Below, piece by piece: positions 17,997-25,596 of a stretch of DNA of 32,562 bases (its first letter is position 1; each line of letters opens with the position of its first letter). Location: contig JAMPGN010000015.1 in assembly GCA_023663915.1 (NCBI GenBank), positions 1 to 32,562 on the forward strand, written 5' to 3'. This stretch comes from Eubacterium sp. (GTDB lineage: Bacteria > Bacillota_A > Clostridia > Lachnospirales > Lachnospiraceae). The position numbers were made by a program, and so were the translations under genes. The notes under the pieces were generated by a model. It worked only from the letters and a program-made list of their open reading frames with translations, was not told where the DNA came from and searched no databases.

Positions 17997-19295
17997 ATGG
18001 CACAACCACAAAGAATGACATCAAATGCATTGCTGGAGGCGATCGCAAAAGCAGCAGGCAATGCACCCCAGCCAAAGTTTGGACAGACTGCTGCCGTGCT
18101 GCTCAATTTAATGAACGGGACGCCACAGACCGGTCCATTCAAGGATATTATCGATGCGGCGGGAGCCGCAGGCGAAGTATCCAATATTTCTGTCCAGAAC
18201 CAGAGAGGGCTTGTTGTCTCCAAAGACGATTTAAAAAATATCTTAAAATATGTCAATCTGGCAAAATCACTGCCGCTGACAGAAGCAGATGCGGAAATTT
18301 ATTTAGGATATAAAAGCGACGATCCCTTTTTTGACGAGGAAAAACATAAGTTCTTACTGCCAAAGAGACAGGTGGAATTTGATCTCCCAATTTATAATCA
18401 TGCAGTGCAGTGGGATGGGCTGGCGGTCGATATCCAGAACATTGGCAATGCGCTTGTGAGTTATTCCATGAGTTTTAAGAATAAGGCAGACAGTACGATC
18501 AAGGTGTTGGAGGACCTTAACCAGTATTTGAAAGTCCACGGGTTTATCGCAGACGATACGGGCAAAGATATCGTGGAGGCAGGAACCGAGACCCTTAATC
18601 TGTGGAAAAAGGATACCCTGCGCCATCAGCAGACAGTAAAAAATACTTATGATAAGCTGGGTACGTTCAGGAGCGCACTGACCGGAACAATCGATAAGAG
18701 TATCCGTGACCGTGGGACTGCTATCCGGGCATTGGACTTGGGTTCCGAGATCGAGAAGCTGCAACAACAAGTTCAAGATCTGAAAGATGACATAGAGCTG
18801 TTGCAAAAGGAGTATAACGAAGAGGTCGGTCTTGCATTTACCGGTGCAGGCGGTCTGATTTTCGGTCTGGTTGGGATCTTGTCATGGGCGATTACAGGAG
18901 GCATCTTTGGAGACAAGGCGGAGAAAACAAGAAAAGAGAAGAATGCGAAAGAGAATGAATTAGCGCCGCTGGAGAAAAAACTGAAATCACTTGACCAGAT
19001 TAATGGAAACATAAGCGAATTAGAAACGTCTACAACCGACTTGTCACTCTCGCTGGCATCTGCGGATACGGGGATGCAGCACTTGATCGTAGCATGGGAC
19101 GGTATTCTGAAAGACATTGACAGTGCGGTCGAACATCTTAATAACATGGATGATCCGGAATATGTCAAACGTGTTGCCGGGCTGACCAGCGAGTTGAAAG
19201 ACGCCAGAGATTCATGGGATGGCTGTTATAAGATCGCCGAGGAGCTTGTTAAATGCTTTACCGATGCCTATCAAGAAGCGCAGAGAAATAAATAA
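17997..19295 (+). CDS. Alpha-xenorhabdolysin/YaxA-like alpha-pore-forming toxin subunit A
   Basis: This 432-residue helical protein is close in length to XaxA/YaxA (about 400-410). The first 130 residues form a separate N-terminal region. From about 135 long amphipathic helices follow, with a coiled coil at about 245-275. A hydrophobic, glycine-rich stretch at about 279-304 (LAFTGAGGLIFGLVGILSWA) is then followed by another charged coiled coil at about 306-350. This layout, a long helix, a hydrophobic hairpin and a return helix, is typical of ClyA/HBL/XaxA-type alpha-pore-forming toxins. The downstream gene has the size and helical character of the B subunit, in the same A-then-B order as xaxAB/yaxAB. 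There is no signal peptide, as is usual for these toxins. The ribosome binding site AAAGGAAGG is strong. By family knowledge, A and B subunits assemble together into a membrane pore. The target cell is not readable from the sequence. An HBL/Mak-like annotation is the main alternative. Confidence 0.75.
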   Translation: MAQPQRMTSNALLEAIAKAAGNAPQPKFGQTAAVLLNLMNGTPQTGPFKDIIDAAGAAGEVSNISVQNQRGLVVSKDDLKNILKYVNLAKSLPLTEADAEIYLGYKSDDPFFDEEKHKFLLPKRQVEFDLPIYNHAVQWDGLAVDIQNIGNALVSYSMSFKNKADSTIKVLEDLNQYLKVHGFIADDTGKDIVEAGTETLNLWKKDTLRHQQTVKNTYDKLGTFRSALTGTIDKSIRDRGTAIRALDLGSEIEKLQQQVQDLKDDIELLQKEYNEEVGLAFTGAGGLIFGLVGILSWAITGGIFGDKAEKTRKEKNAKENELAPLEKKLKSLDQINGNISELETSTTDLSLSLASADTGMQHLIVAWDGILKDIDSAVEHLNNMDDPEYVKRVAGLTSELKDARDSWDGCYKIAEELVKCFTDAYQEAQRNK

Positions 19296-19318
19296 AAATG
19301 GAGAAGAGAGGGAAGAAT

Positions 19319-20350
19319 ATGGAATTTGACCGTGCAAAATTTGATGATATTTATGTTCTGATGAATCGTATCGATATGGAACATTATCCGGACACGATGA
19401 AAGACCTGTTTTTGTCCGCAGCGAATCTGCGCACCTATGCGGTGCAGATTTATGAGATATTTGCGCAGACGATTTACAGCCGGTTTCCGCCCCTGCTCAG
19501 GGATGCCGGGTCATACTCTGATCCGGCGAAGTTTGATGATGTGAAAGAACATATCAGGAAAGTGGGTACGCCGGAGGAGAGACGGGATTATGAAGAGGCG
19601 TTGGAGGAGCTGGAGCAGTGTTTTGAGAGAGAAGGGAAGAAGTTCTATGACATTCTGCAGGACATTGCCGGAACCGTGCAGGAAGACAGCGATATCCTTG
19701 CGAAAAACTGCAGGCAGGATCTGATTTCCGGTGCCTATTTCTACGGCAAGATAGAAAGTTCCATGAAAATTCGCGGAATCCAGATCGAGGAGAAGGCGGA
19801 CGTAATCAAAACAGTATATGTGGAACCGATGCAGAAATTAAAGGACAAAATAAAGGCATATGATGCGGAAATCGACAAATATTTAGATCCCCGCAATGCT
19901 TTTGACACCTTTATGAAGGCGATGCCGAGTGCAGATGAATTTGCCAGTCTTGTCAAATTTGCCGAGAAAAAGGCGGATGCCAGTGTAGAGGCGATGAAAG
20001 CGGCTTATTCCGTTGCCATGAAAGGCATAGAATACATCGGTGGGAAAATCGTGAATATCCAGAAGATGGAGGAACGTCATAAATTGCGGGAAGAATTGGA
20101 CCAGTTATCCAAAAGCTATGAGCAGCATAAGGCGGATTACGAAAAGGTTGTTGACGAGTATGACAGAGCCAACAGTCTTGTGACATTTATGGATGAAGCA
20201 AAATATTTCTCAGATCAGGCAAAACCGTTCCTTGAACATGCCACGGAGGACCTTAATCTGCTGGGGCTGGCGTTGGAGAGTAAGGATGCGGCGGCGTTTC
20301 ATGAGAGGGTAGTGAAAATGGAGGAGGATTATTTGGTTTTTTGGGACTAG
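19319..20350 (+). CDS. Alpha-xenorhabdolysin/YaxB-like alpha-pore-forming toxin subunit B
   Basis: This protein has 343 residues from the preferred ATG at 19319, close to XaxB/YaxB (about 340-350). It is almost wholly alpha-helical and highly charged, with long heptad-like helices around 75-130, 155-195 and 245-300. A mildly hydrophobic central section (near 215-250) could be the membrane-interacting hairpin. In contrast to its partner, no strongly hydrophobic span is present. The start at 19319 has GAGAGGGAAG about seven bases upstream. The ATG at 19298, which adds seven residues, follows the previous stop by only two bases and has a weak site. It is the last gene of the operon. The assignment rests mainly on size, helical nature and pairing with the XaxA-like gene, so it is less certain than for subunit A. 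Confidence 0.65.
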   Translation: MEFDRAKFDDIYVLMNRIDMEHYPDTMKDLFLSAANLRTYAVQIYEIFAQTIYSRFPPLLRDAGSYSDPAKFDDVKEHIRKVGTPEERRDYEEALEELEQCFEREGKKFYDILQDIAGTVQEDSDILAKNCRQDLISGAYFYGKIESSMKIRGIQIEEKADVIKTVYVEPMQKLKDKIKAYDAEIDKYLDPRNAFDTFMKAMPSADEFASLVKFAEKKADASVEAMKAAYSVAMKGIEYIGGKIVNIQKMEERHKLREELDQLSKSYEQHKADYEKVVDEYDRANSLVTFMDEAKYFSDQAKPFLEHATEDLNLLGLALESKDAAAFHERVVKMEEDYLVFWD

Positions 20351-20409
20351 AAAATGGAGTGGGCTGTGGAAGGAAAACGCTGATTCATTCAAACATTTTT
20401 CTGAAAAAC

Positions 20410-20438
20410 TTGTACAGCGGTGTATGGAATGATAAAAT
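20410..20438 (+). promoter_or_regulatory. Predicted SigA promoter of the AAA/PD-(D/E)XK gene
   Basis: TTGTAC at 20410-20415 and TAAAAT at 20433-20438 are separated by 17 bases, with TGA directly before the -10 (extended -10). The gene start at 20535 is about 90 bases downstream. A short hairpin (TGCAGC 20454-20459 pairing with GCTGCA 20467-20472) lies in the leader. Confidence 0.45.
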
Positions 20439-20534
20439 AAATAAAATACTCTTTGCAGCATGGAGAGCTGCAGGGAGAAAGAAATTGTGGTGACTGGATA
20501 GGCAGAAATATTCAGATAATATGTAGGAGACGCT

Positions 20535-22217
20535 ATGGCAAAGACAGTAGGAATCGGGATACAGAGTTTTGGAAAGATTATAGAGAATCATTGTTTTTAC
20601 GTAGATAAAACATCTTTTATTAAGGAATGGTGGGAAAGTCAGGATGATGTAACACTGATCACCAGACCGAGACGATTCGGGAAGACCCTTAATATGAGTA
20701 TGTTGGAGCACTTCTTCTCTGTGAAATATGAGGGACGGGGAGAACTGTTTGAGGGTCTTTCTATCTGGCAGGAAGAAAAGTTCCGCGCCCTGCAGGGAAC
20801 TTATCCGGTCATCAGTCTTTCTTTTGCGAATGTGAAGGAAAGGGATTATGCAACGGCAAGGAGAAAGATTTGTCAGATGCTGGCTGATTTATATACGGAT
20901 CACTCCTTCCTGCTTGAGAGTGATGCCTTAAGAAATGGGGATAGAGATTTTTTTCAACGTATTTCGGCAGATATGGGGGATGTGGAGGCAACGCTTGCTA
21001 TTCATAACCTTTCAAAATATCTGACTCTTTACTATGGCAAAAAAGTGATCATCCTTCTGGATGAATATGACACCCCTATGCAGGAGGCTTATGTGGATGG
21101 ATACTGGGAGGAAATGGCGGCATTTATCAGGAGCATGTTCAATTCCACATTTAAGACGAACACATATCTAGAGAGGGGGATAATGACCGGTATCACCAGA
21201 ATAAGCAAGGAATCTATTTTTTCTGATCTGAATAATCTAAAGGTAGTGACAACTACATCGGATGAATATGGGATGGCTTTTGGCTTCACAGAGGAGGAAG
21301 TGTTTGCTGTCATGGATGAATACGGTTATACAGAAAAGGAAGAAGTAAAAAACTGGTATGATGGTTTTATATTTGGAAGGTGGAAGGACATTTATAATCC
21401 ATGGTCCATTTTAAATTTTCTGGATACAGGGAAACTGATCACCCACTGGGCAAATACCAGTTCAAACAGTCTCGTGGGCAAACTGATCCGTGAGGGCATT
21501 CCGGATGTAAAGATGACTATGGAGGAACTGCTGCATGGGCAGATATTCCATACCGTAATCGACGAACAGATCATATTCAGCCAGTTAGACAGGAAGACAA
21601 GCGCAATTTGGAGTCTGCTGTTGGCGAGTGGTTACTTGCGGGTGGAGAATTATGTGTTTTATGAAGAGAGCGGCAGGACAGAATATGACCTTAAACTGAC
21701 CAATAAGGAAGTGCGTCTGATGTTTGAACAGATGATAGAGGAATGGTTCATGGAGTATACACCTGCTTATAATCTGTTTATCAAGGCGCTTATGCTGGGC
21801 GATCTGGATGCCATGAATGAATACATGAACCGTGTTGCCTGTGAGACCTTCAGCTTTTTTGATACCGGGAAACATCCATCGGGGAAATCGGAACCGGAAC
21901 GGTTCTATCACGGGTTTGTGCTGGGACTCATGGTGGAACTGAAAGACCGCTATGTGATTACGTCCAACCGGGAGAGTGGATTCGGAAGGTATGACATTAT
22001 GTTGGAGCCGAAAAAGGACGGGCTGGATGCCTTTGTGATTGAATTCAAGGTGCATAATCCCAGAAAAGAAAACAGCCTTGAGGACACAGTACAGGCGGCG
22101 CTTACGCAGATTGAGGAGAAGAAATATGTGACAGTCCTGTTACAGAAGGGTATAGCAGAAGAGAAAATCCGGAAGTATGGATTTGCATTTGAAGGGGAAA
22201 AGGTATTGATTGGGTAA
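20535..22217 (+). CDS. AAA-ATPase-like protein with C-terminal PD-(D/E)XK nuclease domain
   Basis: This 560-residue protein belongs to the AAA-ATPase-like/PDDEXK_9 (DUF1703-type) family, common in gut Firmicutes and Bacteroidetes. The N-terminal ATPase-like domain has the family's Walker A variant RPRRFGKT at 44-51 and a Walker B-like VIILLDEYD at 171-179. The C-terminal nuclease-like domain carries a PD-(D/E)XK signature: Asp487 in RYDIML, and Glu503 and Lys505 in VIEFKV. The signature appears intact. Length is normal for the family. The ATG at 20535 has TAGGAGA about seven bases upstream. It has its own promoter and is not obviously linked to its neighbours. The biological role of the family is not established; defence or mobile-element-linked functions have been considered. 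Such genes often occur in many copies per genome. Confidence 0.9.
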   Translation: MAKTVGIGIQSFGKIIENHCFYVDKTSFIKEWWESQDDVTLITRPRRFGKTLNMSMLEHFFSVKYEGRGELFEGLSIWQEEKFRALQGTYPVISLSFANVKERDYATARRKICQMLADLYTDHSFLLESDALRNGDRDFFQRISADMGDVEATLAIHNLSKYLTLYYGKKVIILLDEYDTPMQEAYVDGYWEEMAAFIRSMFNSTFKTNTYLERGIMTGITRISKESIFSDLNNLKVVTTTSDEYGMAFGFTEEEVFAVMDEYGYTEKEEVKNWYDGFIFGRWKDIYNPWSILNFLDTGKLITHWANTSSNSLVGKLIREGIPDVKMTMEELLHGQIFHTVIDEQIIFSQLDRKTSAIWSLLLASGYLRVENYVFYEESGRTEYDLKLTNKEVRLMFEQMIEEWFMEYTPAYNLFIKALMLGDLDAMNEYMNRVACETFSFFDTGKHPSGKSEPERFYHGFVLGLMVELKDRYVITSNRESGFGRYDIMLEPKKDGLDAFVIEFKVHNPRKENSLEDTVQAALTQIEEKKYVTVLLQKGIAEEKIRKYGFAFEGEKVLIG

Positions 22218-22529
22218 GTGAGGTCGCAGGAGCGCAAATTCGGGTATTTTGAGTTTCTAAGATCGCTCATATCAGAATAGAAAGGCTATCGCACAAAATA
22301 ATGATTTCCTTAAATAAAGTTAATAAATTTCTGTTTTATGCCGATATACATACCGATAGTGTAAGTGGATTGAATATGAAGCAAGGATTGCTGTAAACAT
22401 TGCACGGAGGCAGGAAAAGCAAGGATATGGTCTGTTACTGTGGATTTATGCAGTGGCAGGCCTTTTTGGCATAGGGTGGATGAACCGGCGGAAGAAGTTT
22501 TACTTTGTGCTGGGAAGGTGGTGGAAAGG
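22218..22529 (+). other. Intergenic stretch between the AAA gene and licD
   Basis: This 312-base gap has an AT-rich left half (about 22255-22350) with no convincing promoter pair or terminator hairpin. Its right half holds the membrane-protein remnant described separately. It marks the border between the AAA gene and the glycan locus. Confidence 0.5.
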
Positions 22530-22548
22530 ATGGAGATACATCATTTGA
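22360..22548 (+). pseudogene. Possible C-terminal remnant of a membrane protein
   Basis: An open frame of 62 codons with no credible start codon ends in TGA at 22546-22548, overlapping the licD start by 19 bases. It encodes a charged stretch (ARIAVNIARRQEKQ), a hydrophobic segment (GLLLWIYAVAGLFGIGW), then a basic aromatic tail (MNRRKKFYFV, then LGRWWKGWRY). That reads like the end of a real membrane protein, such as a polymer-synthesis enzyme, rather than random translation. A four-to-twenty-base overlap with the next gene is also typical of an operon partner. No ribosome binding site is seen at the few internal ATG/GTG codons. It may be a gene decayed by deletion. Confidence 0.35.
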
Positions 22549-23345
22549 CCGATGATGAATTGCGGCAGGTACAGATGATCCAGTTAGAGATGCTTAAGGA
22601 AGTGGATAGAATCTGTACTCTTCGTGGGATTCATTATAATATCATAGCCGGAACGCTGCTTGGCGCTGTACGTCACCAAGGCTATATTCCGTGGGATGAT
22701 GATGCAGATGTTGCATTTCTGAGGGATGAGTATGAGAAATTCCGGATTGCCTGTAAGACTGATCTAGACCATGGCAGGTTCTATTTCCAGGATCATAGAA
22801 ATACAACCGGATACCGCTGGGGATATGGCAAACTGAGAAGGAAAGGAACCGTGTTTCTGCGGGAGCATCAGGAACATATGCCCTATGAACAAGGGATTTT
22901 TATTGATATATTTCCATTGGATCCTGTTTCTGATCATAAGACGGTAAGGACATGGCAGAATTTTCATTGTTACTGTATAAGGAAAATGATGTGGGCTCCG
23001 GTCGGTAAAATTGTCTCAAAAAGCTGGTTTTTGAGACAATGGTATCGGTTTCTGGATTTTGTCCCGGCAGATATTTTATATAAACATTATAACCGGTATG
23101 TGCGTCGTCAGAACAGAAAAAAAACAAAATGGGTTCGTATACTGACTTTTCCGACACCTAATAAAGAATATGGATATTTGCGGAAGTGGTATGAAGACAG
23201 TGAAAAAATATTATTTGAAGATGGTATATTCTGGGGAATTAAAGATTATGCTGCCTACCTGACATTCAAATTCGGTGATTATAAGAAGCTGCCGCCGGTA
23301 GAAATGCGGAAAGTACATCCGGTGACGGAATTGCGGTGTTTATGA
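22530..23345 (+). CDS. LicD family phosphotransferase
   Basis: This 271-residue protein matches LicD in length and motif. The signature region at 41-69 reads GTLLGAVRHQGYIPWDDDAD, followed by VAFLRDEYEKF. The Asp cluster is the nucleotidyl/phosphotransferase-like metal site. LicD enzymes transfer phosphocholine or related phospho-groups from a CDP-activated donor to surface polymers. The ATG at 22530 is preferred, with GGGAAGG at 22512-22518 upstream. A GTG at 22440 would add 30 residues unlike any LicD N-terminus, overlapping a better-looking membrane-protein frame. It is the first complete gene of the glycan locus and is followed by a cytidylyltransferase that could supply its CDP-donor. 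A perfect 13-bp inverted repeat lies inside the gene. Confidence 0.85.
   Translation: MEIHHLTDDELRQVQMIQLEMLKEVDRICTLRGIHYNIIAGTLLGAVRHQGYIPWDDDADVAFLRDEYEKFRIACKTDLDHGRFYFQDHRNTTGYRWGYGKLRRKGTVFLREHQEHMPYEQGIFIDIFPLDPVSDHKTVRTWQNFHCYCIRKMMWAPVGKIVSKSWFLRQWYRFLDFVPADILYKHYNRYVRRQNRKKTKWVRILTFPTPNKEYGYLRKWYEDSEKILFEDGIFWGIKDYAAYLTFKFGDYKKLPPVEMRKVHPVTELRCL
23010..23040 (+). repeat. Perfect 13-bp inverted repeat inside licD
   Basis: ATTGTCTCAAAAA at 23010-23022 pairs perfectly with TTTTTGAGACAAT at 23028-23040 around a five-base loop (GCTGG). It lies within codons for the stretch KIVSKSWFLRQW and would form a stable hairpin in the mRNA. It is not followed by a T-run, so a standard terminator is unlikely. 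Confidence 0.8.
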
Positions 23346-23393
23346 GAAATGCAGATAGGATATCATGGCGGAAAGGTAAGGAAGAGAACGCTC

Positions 23394-24743
23394 ATGAAGA
23401 AGGTCATCACATATGGTTCGTTTGATTTGTTTCATGAAGGTCATTACCGGTTATTGCAGCGGGCAAAAGCATTGGGGGATTATCTGATCGTTGGTGTGAC
23501 CACAGAACATTATGATGAATCGAGGGGGAAAATGAACGTAGTGGATTCCCTGATGGATCGTATTGAAAATGTGAAGAAGACTGGTTTTGCGGATGAAATT
23601 ATTATAGAAGACCATGTAGGACAGAAAATTGAAGACATTATGAAGTATAAGATAGACATCTTTACCGTTGGTTCAGATTGGACGGGTGTCTTTGATTTTT
23701 TGAAAAATTATTGTGAAGTTGTCTATCTGGAGAGGACAAAAGATATCTCCAGCACGATGTTACGCGCCAAAAAATATAATATTATCCGTCTGGGCATCAT
23801 CGGGACTGGAAGAATTGCAGCACGGATGGTGCCTGAGGTGAAATATGTAAGCGGAATCAATGTCGATGCAGTTTATAATCCGCATATTGAAAGTTCCAGG
23901 AGATTTGCAAAACAGTTTGAAATGAATAAGTATACGGACGACCTAGAGGAGTTTTATAGAGAGATAGATGCCGTATATATTGCTTCCCCGCATCAGACAC
24001 ACTATGAGTATATCAGAAGTTCTTTATTGCATCATAAACATGTTTTGTGCGAAAAACCCATGGTCTTGAAGAAAGAACAGGCGGAAGAGGTATTCCGGCT
24101 GGCGGAAGAAAATAAAGTGATCTTGATGGAGGCGGTTAAGACAGCGTATTGTCCGGGATTTAACCAGCTATTATCTATTGTGCGAAGCGGCGCAATTGGC
24201 AGTGTATGTGATGTGGAAGCATGTTTTACGAAACTGGAAAACCCCTTGAACCGGGAATTATTGGACACGGTTTATGGAGGAAGCTTTACGGAACTGGGGA
24301 GTTATACTATCCTGCCGATTATAAAGATTCTGGGGAAAGATTTCCAGGAAGTAGAATTTAAAGTGCAAAAGGCATCCAATGGGGTGGATATTTATACAAA
24401 AGCGTATTTTACTTATGAGAAAGCCTTGGCGACTTCCAAGAACGGACTTGGGGTGAAATCGGAAGGACAGCTGATCATCTCGGGTACAAAAGGGTATATT
24501 ATCGTAGATGCACCATGGTGGAAGACGACGTCTTTTGAGGTACGGTATGAAGACGGCAGCCAGAATGAAAAATACTTTTCCAAATTTCTGTCGGATGGCT
24601 TGCGGTATGAAATAGGAGATTTTGTGTCTGGAATCAACGGATTTACAGAAAAAAATTTTAAACTGACTAAGGGGGAGAGCATTGTGCTGGCGGAAATTAT
24701 GGAGGCGTTTATGGAGCTGAGACAAAAAGATCGCGGTAAATAG
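23394..24743 (+). CDS. Fusion of TagD-like cytidylyltransferase and Gfo/Idh/MocA oxidoreductase
   Basis: This is a 449-residue two-domain protein. Residues 1-128 are a glycerol-3-phosphate-cytidylyltransferase-type domain with the nucleotidyltransferase HxGH motif at 14-17 (GSFDLFHEGH) and RTKDISSTMLR at 114-124. This domain class uses CTP to activate an alcohol phosphate as a CDP-derivative. Residues 132-449 are a Gfo/Idh/MocA-type NAD(P)-dependent dehydrogenase: GIIGTGRIA at 134-142 binds nucleotide, and the family's E-K-P motif is at 220-222 (LCEKPM). The fusion suggests one protein both oxidises or reduces a polyol or sugar intermediate and activates a phospho-alcohol. AAGGAAG lies nine bases before the ATG at 23394. 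The ATG at 23349 lacks such a site and would add 15 residues. Both domains appear intact. The CDP-product is probably used by LicD or the CDP-glycerol transferase nearby. Confidence 0.85.
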   Translation: MKKVITYGSFDLFHEGHYRLLQRAKALGDYLIVGVTTEHYDESRGKMNVVDSLMDRIENVKKTGFADEIIIEDHVGQKIEDIMKYKIDIFTVGSDWTGVFDFLKNYCEVVYLERTKDISSTMLRAKKYNIIRLGIIGTGRIAARMVPEVKYVSGINVDAVYNPHIESSRRFAKQFEMNKYTDDLEEFYREIDAVYIASPHQTHYEYIRSSLLHHKHVLCEKPMVLKKEQAEEVFRLAEENKVILMEAVKTAYCPGFNQLLSIVRSGAIGSVCDVEACFTKLENPLNRELLDTVYGGSFTELGSYTILPIIKILGKDFQEVEFKVQKASNGVDIYTKAYFTYEKALATSKNGLGVKSEGQLIISGTKGYIIVDAPWWKTTSFEVRYEDGSQNEKYFSKFLSDGLRYEIGDFVSGINGFTEKNFKLTKGESIVLAEIMEAFMELRQKDRGK

Positions 24744-24770
24744 GAAAAGAATGATGGCAAGAGGGAACGG

Positions 24771-25595
24771 ATGGAAAACAGGATTGATTCGGCGCAGCTA
24801 TTGCAGCGTGCAGCAAAACAAAAAATTGCGATATACGGAGCAGGGCATGTGGCGAAAAAATTATTAACGGCTCTTAAATTATATGGTTATGATAAAAACA
24901 TTCTATGCTTTCTTGTTTCCGACTTGGAACGGAATGGAAAGACAGTGGGAGGGATACCGGTCAAAACGACAGACTGGCTGTTTGAGAATAGGAATGTATT
25001 TGTATATGTGGCTGTACATGAATCGTTATGGTGTGAGATCGAAGATACCTTAAAATCCATTGGCGTTTCTCATTATACATGGGTCTATCCCTATTTGTAT
25101 GAGCTGTTGCTGGGGCTGCCTGTCAAAACAAATATAAAAGTTGATGTAAAAGATATTGTTCAGACTTGTGCGGATGATTATAGATTGGCGATACGTTATG
25201 CGGCCATTGGACAGTATTTTGGCAAAAATAAAGTCGGATTCGATCTGTACAAAAGGGCACAGGCATTACACAGCACCCTGGGAACAGCACAGGAACGCCT
25301 GACAGCATTCTGCCGGCTGATTGAAAAATGGCAGGAGAATGGATATGATGAGCAAAGCAGGATTGCCATAAATACAGACCATGAAATTATAGATGGATGC
25401 CACAGGGTGGCATTGGCGTGCTATTTTAAGCAGAAGCAGATTGTCTGTGACGTTTTTGAAAACCATATCAGTGCGACAGAACTTCACGGTGAAAATGTCA
25501 TGCTTACTGATAGAATATTGATTACGGCGGGGTTTAACGCCGACGAGATGAAATACCTGGGTGAGATCAACAGGATGATTAAGGACGGGGTATAG
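24771..25595 (+). CDS. Rossmann-like/ParB-like two-domain protein of glycan loci
   Basis: This 274-residue protein has an N-terminal Rossmann-like domain at about 17-115 with the nucleotide-binding motif IAIYGAGHVAKKLL at 19-32. It is similar to the sugar-binding/PglD-like N-terminal domain seen in bacterial glycan genes. The C-terminal part has a ParB/sulfiredoxin-like signature, INTDHEIIDGCHRVALACYF at about 200-219, with the D-G-x-H-R core at 208-212. In true ParB proteins that fold binds CTP, but here there is no DNA-partition context. Stand-alone versions in surface-glycan clusters might act as kinases or nucleotide-binding enzymes. The specific substrate is unknown. A GAGGG site precedes the ATG, and the next gene starts one base after the stop. 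No signal peptide is present, so it acts in the cytoplasm. Confidence 0.65.
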   Translation: MENRIDSAQLLQRAAKQKIAIYGAGHVAKKLLTALKLYGYDKNILCFLVSDLERNGKTVGGIPVKTTDWLFENRNVFVYVAVHESLWCEIEDTLKSIGVSHYTWVYPYLYELLLGLPVKTNIKVDVKDIVQTCADDYRLAIRYAAIGQYFGKNKVGFDLYKRAQALHSTLGTAQERLTAFCRLIEKWQENGYDEQSRIAINTDHEIIDGCHRVALACYFKQKQIVCDVFENHISATELHGENVMLTDRILITAGFNADEMKYLGEINRMIKDGV

Positions 25596-25596
25596 G

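Noticed and set aside
20454..20472. Hairpin TGCAGC-GCTGCA after the toxin operon, considered as its terminator
   Set aside because: On the + strand no T-run follows the stem, and the stem is only six base pairs. It remains an unexplained small hairpin.
22440..22529. GTG start at 22440 for LicD
   Set aside because: The 30 added residues look non-native and overlap a more protein-like frame. The ATG at 22530 gives the usual LicD length.
23349..23393. Earlier ATG at 23349 for the cytidylyltransferase fusion
   Set aside because: There is no ribosome binding site, and the added residues precede the normal family N-terminus (MKKVITYGSFD).
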